From Flavobacterium jejuense (GTDB taxonomy: Bacteria > Bacteroidota > Bacteroidia > Flavobacteriales > Flavobacteriaceae), in contig NZ_VEVQ02000004.1 in assembly GCF_006491595.2 (NCBI RefSeq), positions 233,479-297,478 on the forward strand: a DNA stretch of 64,000 bases, written 5' to 3'. Both the position numbers and the translations under genes were made by a program. Below the pieces are notes generated by a model that saw nothing but the letters and a program-made list of their open reading frames with translations, did not search any database and was not told the DNA's origin. Shown piece by piece: positions 45,963-54,870 of this stretch. Each line of letters starts with the position of its first letter. Within the stretch, counting starts at the first letter, position 1.

Positions 45963-46348
45963 TTTGAAATAATTTTAACTGCGGATTTATCTTCTCCTAT
46001 GGCTACAAATGTAAATTCACCTGTAACAGCTTTTTCACGGGTGTCATCATACATTTGCTCTATAAAAATCTCTACTCTCACTTTTAAGCTTGTATTCCCT
46101 AAATAGGTTACTTTACCAATAAGTTCAACAATTGTTCCATGAGGTATAGGTTTATTAAAATCTATTTTATCACTACTAACAGTTACCATTTTTTGTCTGC
46201 TAAAACGAGTGGCTGTTATAAAAGCAACTTCGTCCATTAATTGCATAGCAGTCCCTCCAAAAAGGGTGTCATAATGATTTGTTGTATTAGGGAAAACGGC
46301 CTTGAATACTCTTGTAATCGAATTTTCGATTCTTTTTTCTAAACTCAT
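45959..46348 (-). CDS. Acyl-CoA thioesterase, YciA/hotdog family
   Basis: A single hotdog domain of 129 residues. The conserved opening VFPNTTNHYDTLFGGTAMQ is followed by MDEVAFITATRFSRQ and SSDKIDFNKPIPHG, all typical of the YciA/BACH group. It hydrolyses acyl-CoA to free acid and CoA in the cytosol, controlling acyl-CoA pools. It is convergent with the PAS gene, overlapping it by four bases. Nothing unusual is seen in it. Confidence 0.93.
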   Translation of the reverse strand: MSLEKRIENSITRVFKAVFPNTTNHYDTLFGGTAMQLMDEVAFITATRFSRQKMVTVSSDKIDFNKPIPHGTIVELIGKVTYLGNTSLKVRVEIFIEQMYDDTREKAVTGEFTFVAIGEDKSAVKIISN

Positions 46349-46446
46349 AAAGTGTAAATTATCTTTATAATTTTGTATTAAAATTCCTAAATTAGTTAAG
46401 TTTTCAAAAGTAATACATATCTACTCTAAAAAAGAATATTTTCGAT

Positions 46447-48696
46447 TTAATTTAAAATATATCTAAGTCCTAAAAACCCTCTTATTCCTTGGTTAGGAGC
46501 ATAAACATAACTAGGGTCAAAAGTTAGCGCGTACGGATTGTTTGGCGTTGCTGTAGCGTTTCCATTGGCATCAAAAACAACTGCTTTATCAAATGGATCG
46601 TTTGCTCTTGCTATTAAAAAAGGGTTGTTTTTATTTGGTGTCCAATTTAAAAGATTTTTAATGCCACCATAAAGTTCAAAATACTTGAAGTTTTTATAGG
46701 TAAATTGGATATTTTGAATACTCCAAAAAGGAGAATATTCGCTTCTTGGATCTAGATCCCCTAATAATGGTAATCGCATGGGACCGTATAAATTACCAGT
46801 ATAATCGATAGAGGAATTCCATTTTACAATATCATAAGTAATTCCCCAAGTAGTGCTAAATTTTTCAGTTAATATAGGAGTGCTTATGATTCCATCTCTT
46901 TTGTTTTTTGACTCTAAAGCAGTAAAGCCTATCATTGTTTTTAAACCAAATGGGAAAATTAACTCAAAATTTCCTGTTAGACCATAGGTTTTAGAATATC
47001 CATTTAAATTAGAATATATAATTTGATTAGGATTAGTATCATAATCAGGAATAATTTGATTTTTAAAATGAGTGTACCAACTCGAAAATTCTATTACTGA
47101 ATGAACTCCATCACCTATTTCAAATTTTCTTAAATAATTGAAATTAATATTGTAGGATTTCTCTGGGTTTAAATTTTCAGTAATGATAACATCTCTGGAA
47201 CCCGTTAAAGCAGCATGTTCTTCTGTGAATAAATTGACCACTCTAAAGCCAGTTCCAGCATTAATTCTAAAAATATCATTTTTAGAGGGTTTCCATTTAT
47301 AGGCTATTCTAGGAGTAAAAATAGCGCCATGTATAGAATTATAATCATATCTTGTACCTAACAAAACACTATGTTTTTCGCTTAATTTTATTTCATCTTG
47401 AAGAAAAAGGCTACTAATTTTAGTTTTTTCCGGTTTTTTGGTTGCGGTTGTATTATCATTATAAAATTGGTAACGAAAAGCCGTTCCAAAAAGCAGATCG
47501 TGATTTCCTATTTTTTTATCCCATGTCATTTGTCCATAAGCAATTTCTTGTTTCGCTAGAAAAAACACATCTCCGTAAACGGAATTTTGATTGTGATTAG
47601 TATAAGAAAAAGAAGCTATTAAATTTTCTTTAATAGGTAATTGATATTTTCCTAGTACTTCATAACGTTTAGTATAAATGCTTTCCCCATATACTTCATT
47701 GCCACCTCTATAACTTTTATTCCATTGCATTTCTCCACCCCAACGGTCTTCATAAAAATAACGTCCAGCAAGTGAAAATTCTTTTTCACTTTTTCTTAAA
47801 ATGGAAAATTTATTAAAAATTGAAATTCTATTTTGTAAAGTAACATCGGTAAAATTATCTTTATTATTGTCAATTGGGTTGTTGTAATTGTAATAATTTA
47901 TCCCAATAAGTGAATTGATTTTCTTTCCTAAGGAATATTTAGCACCTAAATCAATATTGTTTTCTAGCCAAGAAGTACTGAAAGCATCTGCATAGAATAA
48001 CGGAGCTGTTTCTGGACTTTTTGTAATAATATTAATTAAACCTCCTACAGCTTCACTACCATACAAAGAAGAAGCAGGTCCTTTTACAATTTCTATTCTG
48101 TCAATCAATGAATTTGGAATTCCAGACAATCCATATACAGTTGACAAACCACTTACTATAGGCATTCCATCTATGGTTACCATTGTGTAAGGACCTTCTA
48201 AACCATTAATATGAATATCACCAGTATTACAAACATTACAATTTAATTGAGGGCGTACACCATTTACATTTTGTAGGGCTTCAAAAATATTGGGTGTTGG
48301 GTTTTTCTTTAGGAAAGAGGCAGTATAGACTTCTACTGGCACAGGAGTTTCTAGTCTGGAAACGGGTTTTAGAGTTCCTGTAACAACAACTTCATCTAGG
48401 CTGTGATTTTCCTCAAGCGTTATATTAATAGTAATGTCAGTTTCATTATTTACAGTGATATTCTTCTTTTTTGATTTAAAACCAATAAAAGAATAAGTAA
48501 TTGAATAAGTTCCATTTGGAATATTTTTTAAAAGATAAAAGCCATTTTCATCTGAATTTATTCCCAAATTTAACGTTGGAATAAAAACAGAAGCAAAAGC
48601 CAAAGCCTCATTATTAGTTAAAATTTTCCCTTTTATAGTGGTTTGCCCAGAACTAAGTGCAGTAATAAAACCAAATAGCAGAAATATTTTTTTCAT
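46447..48696 (-). CDS. TonB-dependent outer membrane receptor, probably for metal or metal-chelate uptake
   Basis: The protein has 749 residues. The order is: signal peptide; a carboxypeptidase-like regulatory domain (about residues 20-100, GKILTNNEALAFASVFIP, DENGFYLLKNIPNGTYSI); a plug (about 110-220, with VDGMPIVSG-like TIDGMPIVSGLS and IEIVKGPASSLYGSEAVGG); and a 22-strand barrel ending RGFLGLRYILN. A CxxC pair in LNCNVCNTGDIHINGLEG of the plug is striking. It imports a substrate through the outer membrane using TonB. It is divergent from a DtxR/MntR-type regulator, and its -7 box lies inside a dyad, so it is probably metal-repressed. Confidence 0.9.
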   Translation of the reverse strand: MKKIFLLFGFITALSSGQTTIKGKILTNNEALAFASVFIPTLNLGINSDENGFYLLKNIPNGTYSITYSFIGFKSKKKNITVNNETDITINITLEENHSLDEVVVTGTLKPVSRLETPVPVEVYTASFLKKNPTPNIFEALQNVNGVRPQLNCNVCNTGDIHINGLEGPYTMVTIDGMPIVSGLSTVYGLSGIPNSLIDRIEIVKGPASSLYGSEAVGGLINIITKSPETAPLFYADAFSTSWLENNIDLGAKYSLGKKINSLIGINYYNYNNPIDNNKDNFTDVTLQNRISIFNKFSILRKSEKEFSLAGRYFYEDRWGGEMQWNKSYRGGNEVYGESIYTKRYEVLGKYQLPIKENLIASFSYTNHNQNSVYGDVFFLAKQEIAYGQMTWDKKIGNHDLLFGTAFRYQFYNDNTTATKKPEKTKISSLFLQDEIKLSEKHSVLLGTRYDYNSIHGAIFTPRIAYKWKPSKNDIFRINAGTGFRVVNLFTEEHAALTGSRDVIITENLNPEKSYNINFNYLRKFEIGDGVHSVIEFSSWYTHFKNQIIPDYDTNPNQIIYSNLNGYSKTYGLTGNFELIFPFGLKTMIGFTALESKNKRDGIISTPILTEKFSTTWGITYDIVKWNSSIDYTGNLYGPMRLPLLGDLDPRSEYSPFWSIQNIQFTYKNFKYFELYGGIKNLLNWTPNKNNPFLIARANDPFDKAVVFDANGNATATPNNPYALTFDPSYVYAPNQGIRGFLGLRYILN

Positions 48697-48712
48697 TTAC
48701 ATTAAAATTAAA

Positions 48713-48740
48713 TTTAGACAAAACTAAAAATATTTTTTAG
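48713..48740. promoter_or_regulatory. Overlapping dyads, putative DtxR/MntR operator, with the -7 box of the TonB gene
   Basis: TTTAG (48713-48717) with CTAAA (48724-48728) and CTAAAAA (48724-48730) with TTTTTAG (48734-48740) are inverted repeats that share one half-site. The minus-strand TAGTTTTG (48719-48726), a TAnnTTTG match for the receptor gene, lies inside. DtxR-family operators commonly carry TTAG/CTAA half-sites. The binding claim is inference. Confidence 0.5.
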
Positions 48741-48759
48741 AATAACAGAATAAATTTAT

Positions 48760-48767
48760 TATATTTG
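48760..48767 (+). promoter_or_regulatory. -7 element of the mntR-mntH operon, fixing the start
   Basis: TATATTTG overlaps a potential TTG start at 48765, so that codon would be untranscribed or at the very 5' end. The ATG at 48786 is therefore the real start, giving a leader of roughly 15 bases. Confidence 0.55.
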
Positions 48768-48785
48768 ATTAAATTTATTTTTAAA

Positions 48786-49433
48786 ATGACCATTTCTGAA
48801 GAGAATTATTTAAAAGTTATTTATCATTTATCATTGGTTTCACCAAAAGGAGTAAACACAAATGCTATTGCAGGAATGCTAGAGACAAAAGCTTCATCAG
48901 TAACTGATATGTTAAAAAAATTAGCTGAAAAAGAAGTAGTTACCTATAAAAAATATCAAGGTGCTTCTTTAACTAATAAGGGATTAATACAGGCAAAAAA
49001 AATAGTAAGGCGTCACCGATTGTGGGAAGTTTTTTTAGTGGAAAAGTTGCAATTTTCTTGGGATGAAGTACATGAAATTGCGGAAGAATTAGAACATATA
49101 AAATCAGAAAAACTAATTAATAGTTTGGATGCATTTTTAGAATTTCCTGATTTTGATCCACATGGAGATCCTATTCCTAATGAAAAAGGGGAAATGAAAA
49201 AATTAGATAAACAATTACTATCTGAGATACCTTTAGAAACTTTATGTAAATGTGTAGGAGTAAAGGATTCTTCAGCAGAATTTTTACAATATTTAGATAA
49301 ACAAAAAATCACTTTAGGTTCTCAAATTAAAATACTTGAGAAGGAATCTTTTGATGAATTAATTAGAGTTGAAATAGATAAAAAAGTAATGGTTTTATCT
49401 AATAAAATTGCCACAAACTTATATGTACAATAA
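48786..49433 (+). CDS. DtxR/MntR-family metal-dependent transcriptional regulator
   Basis: The protein has 215 residues from the ATG at 48786; the frame extends seven codons further to a TTG that overlaps the promoter. An N-terminal winged helix (about residues 1-65, NYLKVIYHLSLVSPKGVNTN, ASSVTDMLKKLAEKEVV) precedes the metal-binding dimerisation domain with RRHRLWEVFLVEKL, HEIAEELEHIKSEKL and DPHGDPIPNEKG. A FeoA/SH3-like C-terminal part follows (about 140-215). It represses uptake genes when Fe2+ or Mn2+ is bound. It lies 11 bases before the Nramp gene and is divergent from the TonB receptor. Confidence 0.9.
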   Translation: MTISEENYLKVIYHLSLVSPKGVNTNAIAGMLETKASSVTDMLKKLAEKEVVTYKKYQGASLTNKGLIQAKKIVRRHRLWEVFLVEKLQFSWDEVHEIAEELEHIKSEKLINSLDAFLEFPDFDPHGDPIPNEKGEMKKLDKQLLSEIPLETLCKCVGVKDSSAEFLQYLDKQKITLGSQIKILEKESFDELIRVEIDKKVMVLSNKIATNLYVQ

Positions 49434-49444
49434 CATAAAAAATC

Positions 49445-51319
49445 ATGAGTAAGTCATTAGAAGAAGTTAATGAATCGGTTGCAACACAAGGTAAAGCATC
49501 AACCTTTAGAAAAATACTAGCTTTTTTTGGACCCGCTTACCTAATTAGTGTAGGTTATATGGATCCAGGAAATTGGGCTACTGATTTAGCTGGTGGTAGT
49601 CAGTTTGGTTATGCCTTAATTTGGGTATTATTGATGAGTAATATCATGGCTTTGTTGTTACAAAGTTTAAGCGCGAGACTAGGAATTGTGACACAACGTG
49701 ATTTAGCTCAAGCATCAAGGGAAACTTATTCTCCTTTTATAAATTATATTTTATATTTCTTAGCTGAAATTGCAATTGCAGCTTGTGATTTGGCTGAGGT
49801 TTTAGGTATGGCAATTGGTTTAAATTTGTTATTTAATATCTCTTTAATTGACGGTGTTATTATTACGGTTTTAGATACATTTTTATTACTTTTTCTAATA
49901 AATAAAGGCATTAGAAAAATGGAAGCATTTATTATAGCTTTAGTTGCTATAGTAGGTTTTTCATTTGTTTTTGAAATGATTTTTGCAGAACCTGAAATGG
50001 GAAAAGTACTAACAGGTTTAATTCCAACTTTACCAAATGAAAATGCTTTATATATTGCTATTGGTATTATTGGAGCAACAGTAATGCCTCACAATTTATA
50101 CTTACATTCTTCATTGGTTCAAACTAGAAAATTTGACAGGAGTAAAAAGGGAGTAAAACAAGCATTAAAGTACAATTTTATAGATAGTGCAATTGCTTTA
50201 AATTTAGCTTTTTTTGTGAATGCAGCCATTTTAATTTTAGCAGCAGCCACTTTTTATAAAAATGGATTATTTGAAGTAGCAGAAATTCAAGATGCACATC
50301 AGTTATTAGAGCCACTGTTAGGAACTAAATGGGCTCCAATTTTATTTGCAGTTGCTTTAATTGCAGCAGGTCAAAGTTCTACAATTACAGGGACGTTAGC
50401 AGGACAAATTATAATGGAAGGGTATTTGAATTTAAGAATTCAACCATGGGTTAGAAGAATTATTACTCGTTTATTAGCTATTGTTCCAGCAGTTTTGACT
50501 ATTCTTTATTTTGGTGAACAAGTTACAGGAAAATTGTTGATTTTGAGTCAGGTAATTTTGAGTTTACAGCTTGGTTTTGCAATTATACCATTAATTCATT
50601 TTGTTAGCGATAAAAGTAAAATGAAAGGTTTTCATATTTCTAAAGTTACTCAAATTGCTTCATGGTTAATTGCTTCTATCATTGTTTCTTTAAATGGAAA
50701 GTTGGTTTATGATGAAATAAAAGGTTGGTTAGAAACTTCAAGTAACCCAACAATAATTTGGTTAACTGTTGTTCCTTTAGCAATTGGTTTTTTAATTTTA
50801 TTATTATATATCGTTTTCAAGCCGTTTTTTGTGAAAGCAAAACATAAAATTGAAAATCATTCTCCGCATAATTTAAAGTTGAAATTAGAAGAAACGAATA
50901 CTTATTCTACAAAAAATATAGCAATTGCAGTTGATTTTTCAAAAGCAGATGAATTAGCTATTAATAGCGCTTTTGAACTAGGAGGTCCTCAAGCAAAATA
51001 TACTTTAATCCATGTTGTTGAGACAGTAGGAGCTATGATGTATGGAAGAAATGCAGCAGATCATGAAACGACGATAGACGAAAAATTGTTATTAGAATAT
51101 AAAGAAATACTTTTGGAAAAAGGATATGATGTCGCTATTAAATTAGGCTTTGGAAAACCATATAAGATTCTACCTAAAATTATAAATGAAAATCATTTTG
51201 ATATTTTGGTAATGGGAACTCATGGTCACTCAGGGATTAAAGATATTTTATTTGGAACAACAGTTGATAAATTACGTCATAAAATTTATGTACCTTTATT
51301 TATAGTAAAAAACAAATAA
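49445..51319 (+). CDS. mntH: Nramp Mn2+/Fe2+ transporter fused to a C-terminal universal stress protein domain
   Basis: The protein has 624 residues. The Nramp domain (about residues 25-465) has the metal-coordinating DPGN at 40-43 and MPHNLYLHSSL in helix 6, with eleven membrane helices. A linker leads to a UspA-type domain (about 485-624) with a VMGTHGHSGIKDILFGTT nucleotide-binding loop. Nramp transporters import Mn2+ or Fe2+ with H+. The cytosolic Usp domain could bind ATP and tune transport; this fusion is known in Bacteroidetes but its effect is unclear. It is in one operon with the DtxR-like regulator and a small lipoprotein. Confidence 0.94.
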   Translation: MSKSLEEVNESVATQGKASTFRKILAFFGPAYLISVGYMDPGNWATDLAGGSQFGYALIWVLLMSNIMALLLQSLSARLGIVTQRDLAQASRETYSPFINYILYFLAEIAIAACDLAEVLGMAIGLNLLFNISLIDGVIITVLDTFLLLFLINKGIRKMEAFIIALVAIVGFSFVFEMIFAEPEMGKVLTGLIPTLPNENALYIAIGIIGATVMPHNLYLHSSLVQTRKFDRSKKGVKQALKYNFIDSAIALNLAFFVNAAILILAAATFYKNGLFEVAEIQDAHQLLEPLLGTKWAPILFAVALIAAGQSSTITGTLAGQIIMEGYLNLRIQPWVRRIITRLLAIVPAVLTILYFGEQVTGKLLILSQVILSLQLGFAIIPLIHFVSDKSKMKGFHISKVTQIASWLIASIIVSLNGKLVYDEIKGWLETSSNPTIIWLTVVPLAIGFLILLLYIVFKPFFVKAKHKIENHSPHNLKLKLEETNTYSTKNIAIAVDFSKADELAINSAFELGGPQAKYTLIHVVETVGAMMYGRNAADHETTIDEKLLLEYKEILLEKGYDVAIKLGFGKPYKILPKIINENHFDILVMGTHGHSGIKDILFGTTVDKLRHKIYVPLFIVKNK

Positions 51320-51328
51320 CAAGTAATC

Positions 51329-51727
51329 ATGAAATCAGTAATCCTTTTTTTAACTATTTTTCTTGCACAATGTTCTTCTAAACAATCAAGTGATATGGCC
51401 AATAATACAAATATAACCAATCAAAAAGGAGTTACTCAAGAGGAATATCAAATAAAACTTAAAAAAGTTACTGCAGATTCTCGTTGCCCTGAAGGATTAA
51501 ATTGCGTTTGGGAAGGACAAGTTGAAATGATTGTAGCGGTTTACAAGGCTGATAAACTAATTGAAGAAAAAGAGTTAATTGTAAATTCTCAAACGGTAAG
51601 TGAAAACGCAACTTGGGCAAGTAAGTATAGTAAAAAGGCAATTACTTTTATTGGTGTTACACCAGAAAGAATAAAAGATGAACTTATAAATGATTCCGAT
51701 TATAAGTTGTTAATTAAGTATGATTAA
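51329..51727 (+). CDS. Small lipoprotein with SRCPxGxxCxWxG motif
   Basis: The protein has 132 residues. The signal peptide VILFLTIFLAQC ends in a lipobox Cys15. The mature part has SRCPEGLNCVWEGQ, a two-Cys motif I have seen in other Bacteroidetes lipoproteins without known function, followed by beta-rich sequence. It starts 9 bases after mntH and is presumably cotranscribed, which suggests a role in metal handling. The two Cys may form a disulfide or metal site. The 3' end overlaps the convergent 42-residue gene by four bases. Confidence 0.75.
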   Translation: MKSVILFLTIFLAQCSSKQSSDMANNTNITNQKGVTQEEYQIKLKKVTADSRCPEGLNCVWEGQVEMIVAVYKADKLIEEKELIVNSQTVSENATWASKYSKKAITFIGVTPERIKDELINDSDYKLLIKYD

Positions 51728-51852
51728 TGACAAGCACAATCATCTCCACAAGAATTTGATTTTTTAGGTTTTTTTTTCCAAAGAAATTTTTTTACTAAAA
51801 AGCCAATGGCAATAGCAAGTGTAATGTAAACTAATATTTGTTGAAAATTCAT
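51724..51852 (-). CDS. FeoB-associated Cys-rich membrane peptide (42 residues)
   Basis: A peptide of 42 residues read from the ATG at 51852: one N-terminal transmembrane helix (QQILVYITLAIAIGFLV), a basic stretch (KKFLWKKKPKK), then SCGDDCACH at the end. This is the exact layout of FeoB-associated Cys-rich proteins in Bacteroidetes, small membrane peptides with a C-terminal Cys cluster. They may deliver or receive Fe2+ at the FeoB pore. It lies on the feoA-feoB strand but is separated from feoB by the Ser-rich protein gene. The cluster has three Cys and a His. Confidence 0.85.
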   Translation of the reverse strand: MNFQQILVYITLAIAIGFLVKKFLWKKKPKKSNSCGDDCACH

Positions 51853-51865
51853 AATTTATTAATAT

Positions 51866-52714
51866 TTAAAAGTAAACTCCAGCACCTAAAGTTACAAAAT
51901 TATAAGTTGGTGTGGCAATTTTTAAGTGTTCAAATCCTAAGGAAAAATAATAATTCTTTTTGTGATATTTACTTTGTAATTCAAAAGCATTAACGGGTCT
52001 TGTGTTTATTCTACTCCATTTAGCACTTCCAGAAAAGCTTATGTTCTTATCTAGAAAAAAATCAGTTGAAATACCATAAGTAAAGCCTGTTTTTCTTACA
52101 TCATTACCAATGTAACTGACTCCTAAATTCCATCCTAAGTTAAATTTATCCATCCTAATTCTATCATATCCTAAGGTGAAATGAGAAAAATAGAGTTTGT
52201 AATTGCTATCATTTATAGGGTCAGATTCATAGACTTGTCTAAGGTCGGTTTGAAGATAAAAATATTGAAAAGGTCTAATTTTTGCTTTAAAATGATTACC
52301 TACTAAGTTTTTGTTACTATACATGAAACTATCTTCAATATCTATTCTAATTTTACTTTTAGACAAGCTATCACGACTATTGAAATTACCATAACTTCCG
52401 TCTTTGTAGGGATAATGACTTAGATTATTGTATAAATGATCTTCATTGTAATAATCTCCAATAATGCCGTATTTAAATGCTCCTACCGTTGCTTCAACAA
52501 AAAACCGTACAAAAATTTCTGCGAACGCACTTTCTCCATCACTACTGGAAGATGAGCGACTTCTACTTGAAGAACTAGAGGATGAACTTTGATGCCTAAC
52601 TGCAGATTGCTCAGTTAATTCTTCTTTTGATTTTTCAATTTTCTTTTGACCATGTATGCTGTAAGAAAAAAATAGTAAACCAATAATTGCTAATAGGGTA
52701 GTTTTTTGAATCAT
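51866..52714 (-). CDS. Outer membrane-like protein with a Ser/Arg-rich tract
   Basis: The protein has 282 residues. A signal peptide (LLAIIGLLFFSYSIHGQ) is followed by a low-complexity tract of about 18 Ser and Arg residues (residues 43-60). Then come strand-rich segments such as IRPFQYFYLQTDLRQVY, FTLGYDRIRMDKFNLGWNLG and NYYFSLGFEHLKI, ending in TLGAGVYF, as in a small outer membrane barrel. I do not know the family. It lies between feoB and the Cys-rich peptide on the same strand, so it may be part of the Feo operon; its role is unknown. Confidence 0.65.
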   Translation of the reverse strand: MIQKTTLLAIIGLLFFSYSIHGQKKIEKSKEELTEQSAVRHQSSSSSSSSRSRSSSSSDGESAFAEIFVRFFVEATVGAFKYGIIGDYYNEDHLYNNLSHYPYKDGSYGNFNSRDSLSKSKIRIDIEDSFMYSNKNLVGNHFKAKIRPFQYFYLQTDLRQVYESDPINDSNYKLYFSHFTLGYDRIRMDKFNLGWNLGVSYIGNDVRKTGFTYGISTDFFLDKNISFSGSAKWSRINTRPVNAFELQSKYHKKNYYFSLGFEHLKIATPTYNFVTLGAGVYF

Positions 52715-52752
52715 AAGAAACTTTTAATACTACTTATCAAATATTGAACCAA

Positions 52753-54867
52753 TTATTTTAAAATTTGATAAGCTATCAAGGCAGTCAAATATGCAAAACC
52801 ACTCATGAATACAAATTGGATAAGAGGCCATTTCCAAGAATTAGTCTCTTTTTTTACAATAGCTATTGTTGACATGCATTGCATAGCAAAAGCATAAAAT
52901 AGTAATAAAGAAATACCTGAGGCAAAGTTAAATATTTTTTCACCAGTTACTGGATTAATCTCTGCTGCCATTCTGTTTTTTATAGTTACTTCTTCGTCAC
53001 TGTGATTTCCTACATTATAAATCGTGGCTAGTGTCCCTACAAAGACTTCTCTTGCAGCAAAAGAACTTACAACAGCAATTCCTATTTTCCAATCATAACC
53101 TAAAGGTCTTATAGCAGGTTCTATAGCTTTTCCAAGGATACCAATGTAAGAATGTTCTAGTTTGTAACTACTTATTTTATTTTCAATAAGTTCTGGTTCA
53201 ATGGAAGCTATATTTTGGGATAATTCTAATTCTTGTAAGACAATTGCATCTGCATTTTTAAAATTATTTGTTGGTCCGTGAGAGCCTAAAAACCATAAAA
53301 TAATAGATAAAGCCAAGATTATTTTTCCTGCACCAGTTACAAATGCTTTTGTTTTTTCGATTACATTTAAAGCTACATTTTTAAACATAGGTACTTTGTA
53401 AGAAGGCATTTCAATAACGAAATAAGATTTACAATTTAATTTTAAAAAGTAGTTTAATAAAGTAGCAGAAAGTACAGCCATTCCAAAACCTATTAAATAT
53501 AACAACATAAGTGTTAAACCTTGTAAGCTAAGAAAACCAAACACTCTTTCTTCTGGAATGATTAAAGAGATTAATATAGCATAGACAGGTAATCTTGCTG
53601 AACAAGTGGTGAATGGAGTTACTAAAATAGTTATTAAACGTTCTTTCCAGTTTTCAATATTTCTAGCACTCATAATCGCAGGAATGGCACAAGCTGTTCC
53701 AGAGATTAAAGGGACAATACTTTTTCCTGAAAGTCCAAATCTTCTCATTATTTTATCCATAAGAAAAACAACACGACTCATATAGCCACTTTCTTCAAGT
53801 ATAGAAATAAATAAAAATAAGAAAGCTATTTGAGGTATAAAAATTACAATTCCACTTATTCCTGGAATAATTCCTTCGCTTAAAAGATTGGTAAATTCAC
53901 CTGCAGGAAGATGGTTTTTTGTGTAAGCACTCAAAGAGGTAAATGTTTCATCTATAAAATCCATCGGAATTTTACTCCAATCAAAAATAGATTGAAAAAT
54001 GAGCATCAATATTCCAAAAAAGATAAGATATCCAAAAACTTTATGTGTTAAGACGCGATCTAATTTGGCACGCAAGTCGGTAGCTTTTGATGCATCAATT
54101 TTTTGGCCAATTTTTAAAGTGTCATTTATAAATTGATATCTTTTTATTGTTTCTTTTTGTTGTAATCGTTTTAAATCGGAATGTGATTTTGTAAAAGAAT
54201 TTTTAATTTCATTTCGTTCTAAATTTAAGAAATTAACGTCTTGCGTGATTACTAACCATAATTTATACAAAAGCTGGTTTGGAAAGGCTCTTCTTAAATT
54301 GTTAAAATAATCTGGATCTATAACAGAAGCGTTTAAACAAGGTTCGGTTGAAAGTGATTCATAATTTAAGATAAGCGATTTAAGTTCAGAAATACCAGTT
54401 TTTTTTCTAGAACTCACTAGTGCTATTTTAGTTTTTAATTCTCTTTCTAAAATTGGAAGATCAAATTCAATTCCTTTTAAACTCATTCTATCAGCCATAT
54501 TAATAACTAAAATGGTAGGAATTTCTAAATCTTTAATTTGGGTAAAAAGGAGTAAATTTCGCTTAAGGTTTTCCACTTCAGTAACAACTACAGCTACATC
54601 TGGAAAATCTTCATCTTTTTTGTTTAAAAGTAATTCAATGACAACATTTTCATCAATGGAACTCGCATTTAAACTATAGGTTCCTGGTAAGTCAATTATT
54701 TTTGCTTTAACATTATCTGATAGTTTGCTAGCCCCTTGTTTTTTTTCAACAGTAATTCCAGGGTAATTCCCAACTTGTTGGTTTAATCCTGTTAATTGAT
54801 TAAAAACAGAAGTTTTGCCCACATTTGGATTTCCAATTAAAGCAACTTTTATGGTAGATTTGGACAT
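52753..54867 (-). CDS. feoB: Ferrous iron transporter FeoB
   Basis: The protein has 704 residues. An N-terminal G domain has G1 GNPNVGKTS (residues 12-20), G3 DLPGTYSL and G4 NMAD; a helical GDI-like region follows. The membrane part has two Gate-type repeats (FLFISILEESGYMSRVVFL, FAAREVFVGTLATIYN). It moves Fe2+ across the inner membrane, driven or gated by GTP. It starts four bases after feoA. A Cys-rich pore segment (SARLPVYAILISLIIP, TTCSARLP) is present. Confidence 0.96.
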   Translation of the reverse strand: MSKSTIKVALIGNPNVGKTSVFNQLTGLNQQVGNYPGITVEKKQGASKLSDNVKAKIIDLPGTYSLNASSIDENVVIELLLNKKDEDFPDVAVVVTEVENLKRNLLLFTQIKDLEIPTILVINMADRMSLKGIEFDLPILERELKTKIALVSSRKKTGISELKSLILNYESLSTEPCLNASVIDPDYFNNLRRAFPNQLLYKLWLVITQDVNFLNLERNEIKNSFTKSHSDLKRLQQKETIKRYQFINDTLKIGQKIDASKATDLRAKLDRVLTHKVFGYLIFFGILMLIFQSIFDWSKIPMDFIDETFTSLSAYTKNHLPAGEFTNLLSEGIIPGISGIVIFIPQIAFLFLFISILEESGYMSRVVFLMDKIMRRFGLSGKSIVPLISGTACAIPAIMSARNIENWKERLITILVTPFTTCSARLPVYAILISLIIPEERVFGFLSLQGLTLMLLYLIGFGMAVLSATLLNYFLKLNCKSYFVIEMPSYKVPMFKNVALNVIEKTKAFVTGAGKIILALSIILWFLGSHGPTNNFKNADAIVLQELELSQNIASIEPELIENKISSYKLEHSYIGILGKAIEPAIRPLGYDWKIGIAVVSSFAAREVFVGTLATIYNVGNHSDEEVTIKNRMAAEINPVTGEKIFNFASGISLLLFYAFAMQCMSTIAIVKKETNSWKWPLIQFVFMSGFAYLTALIAYQILK

Positions 54868-54870
54868 TAA

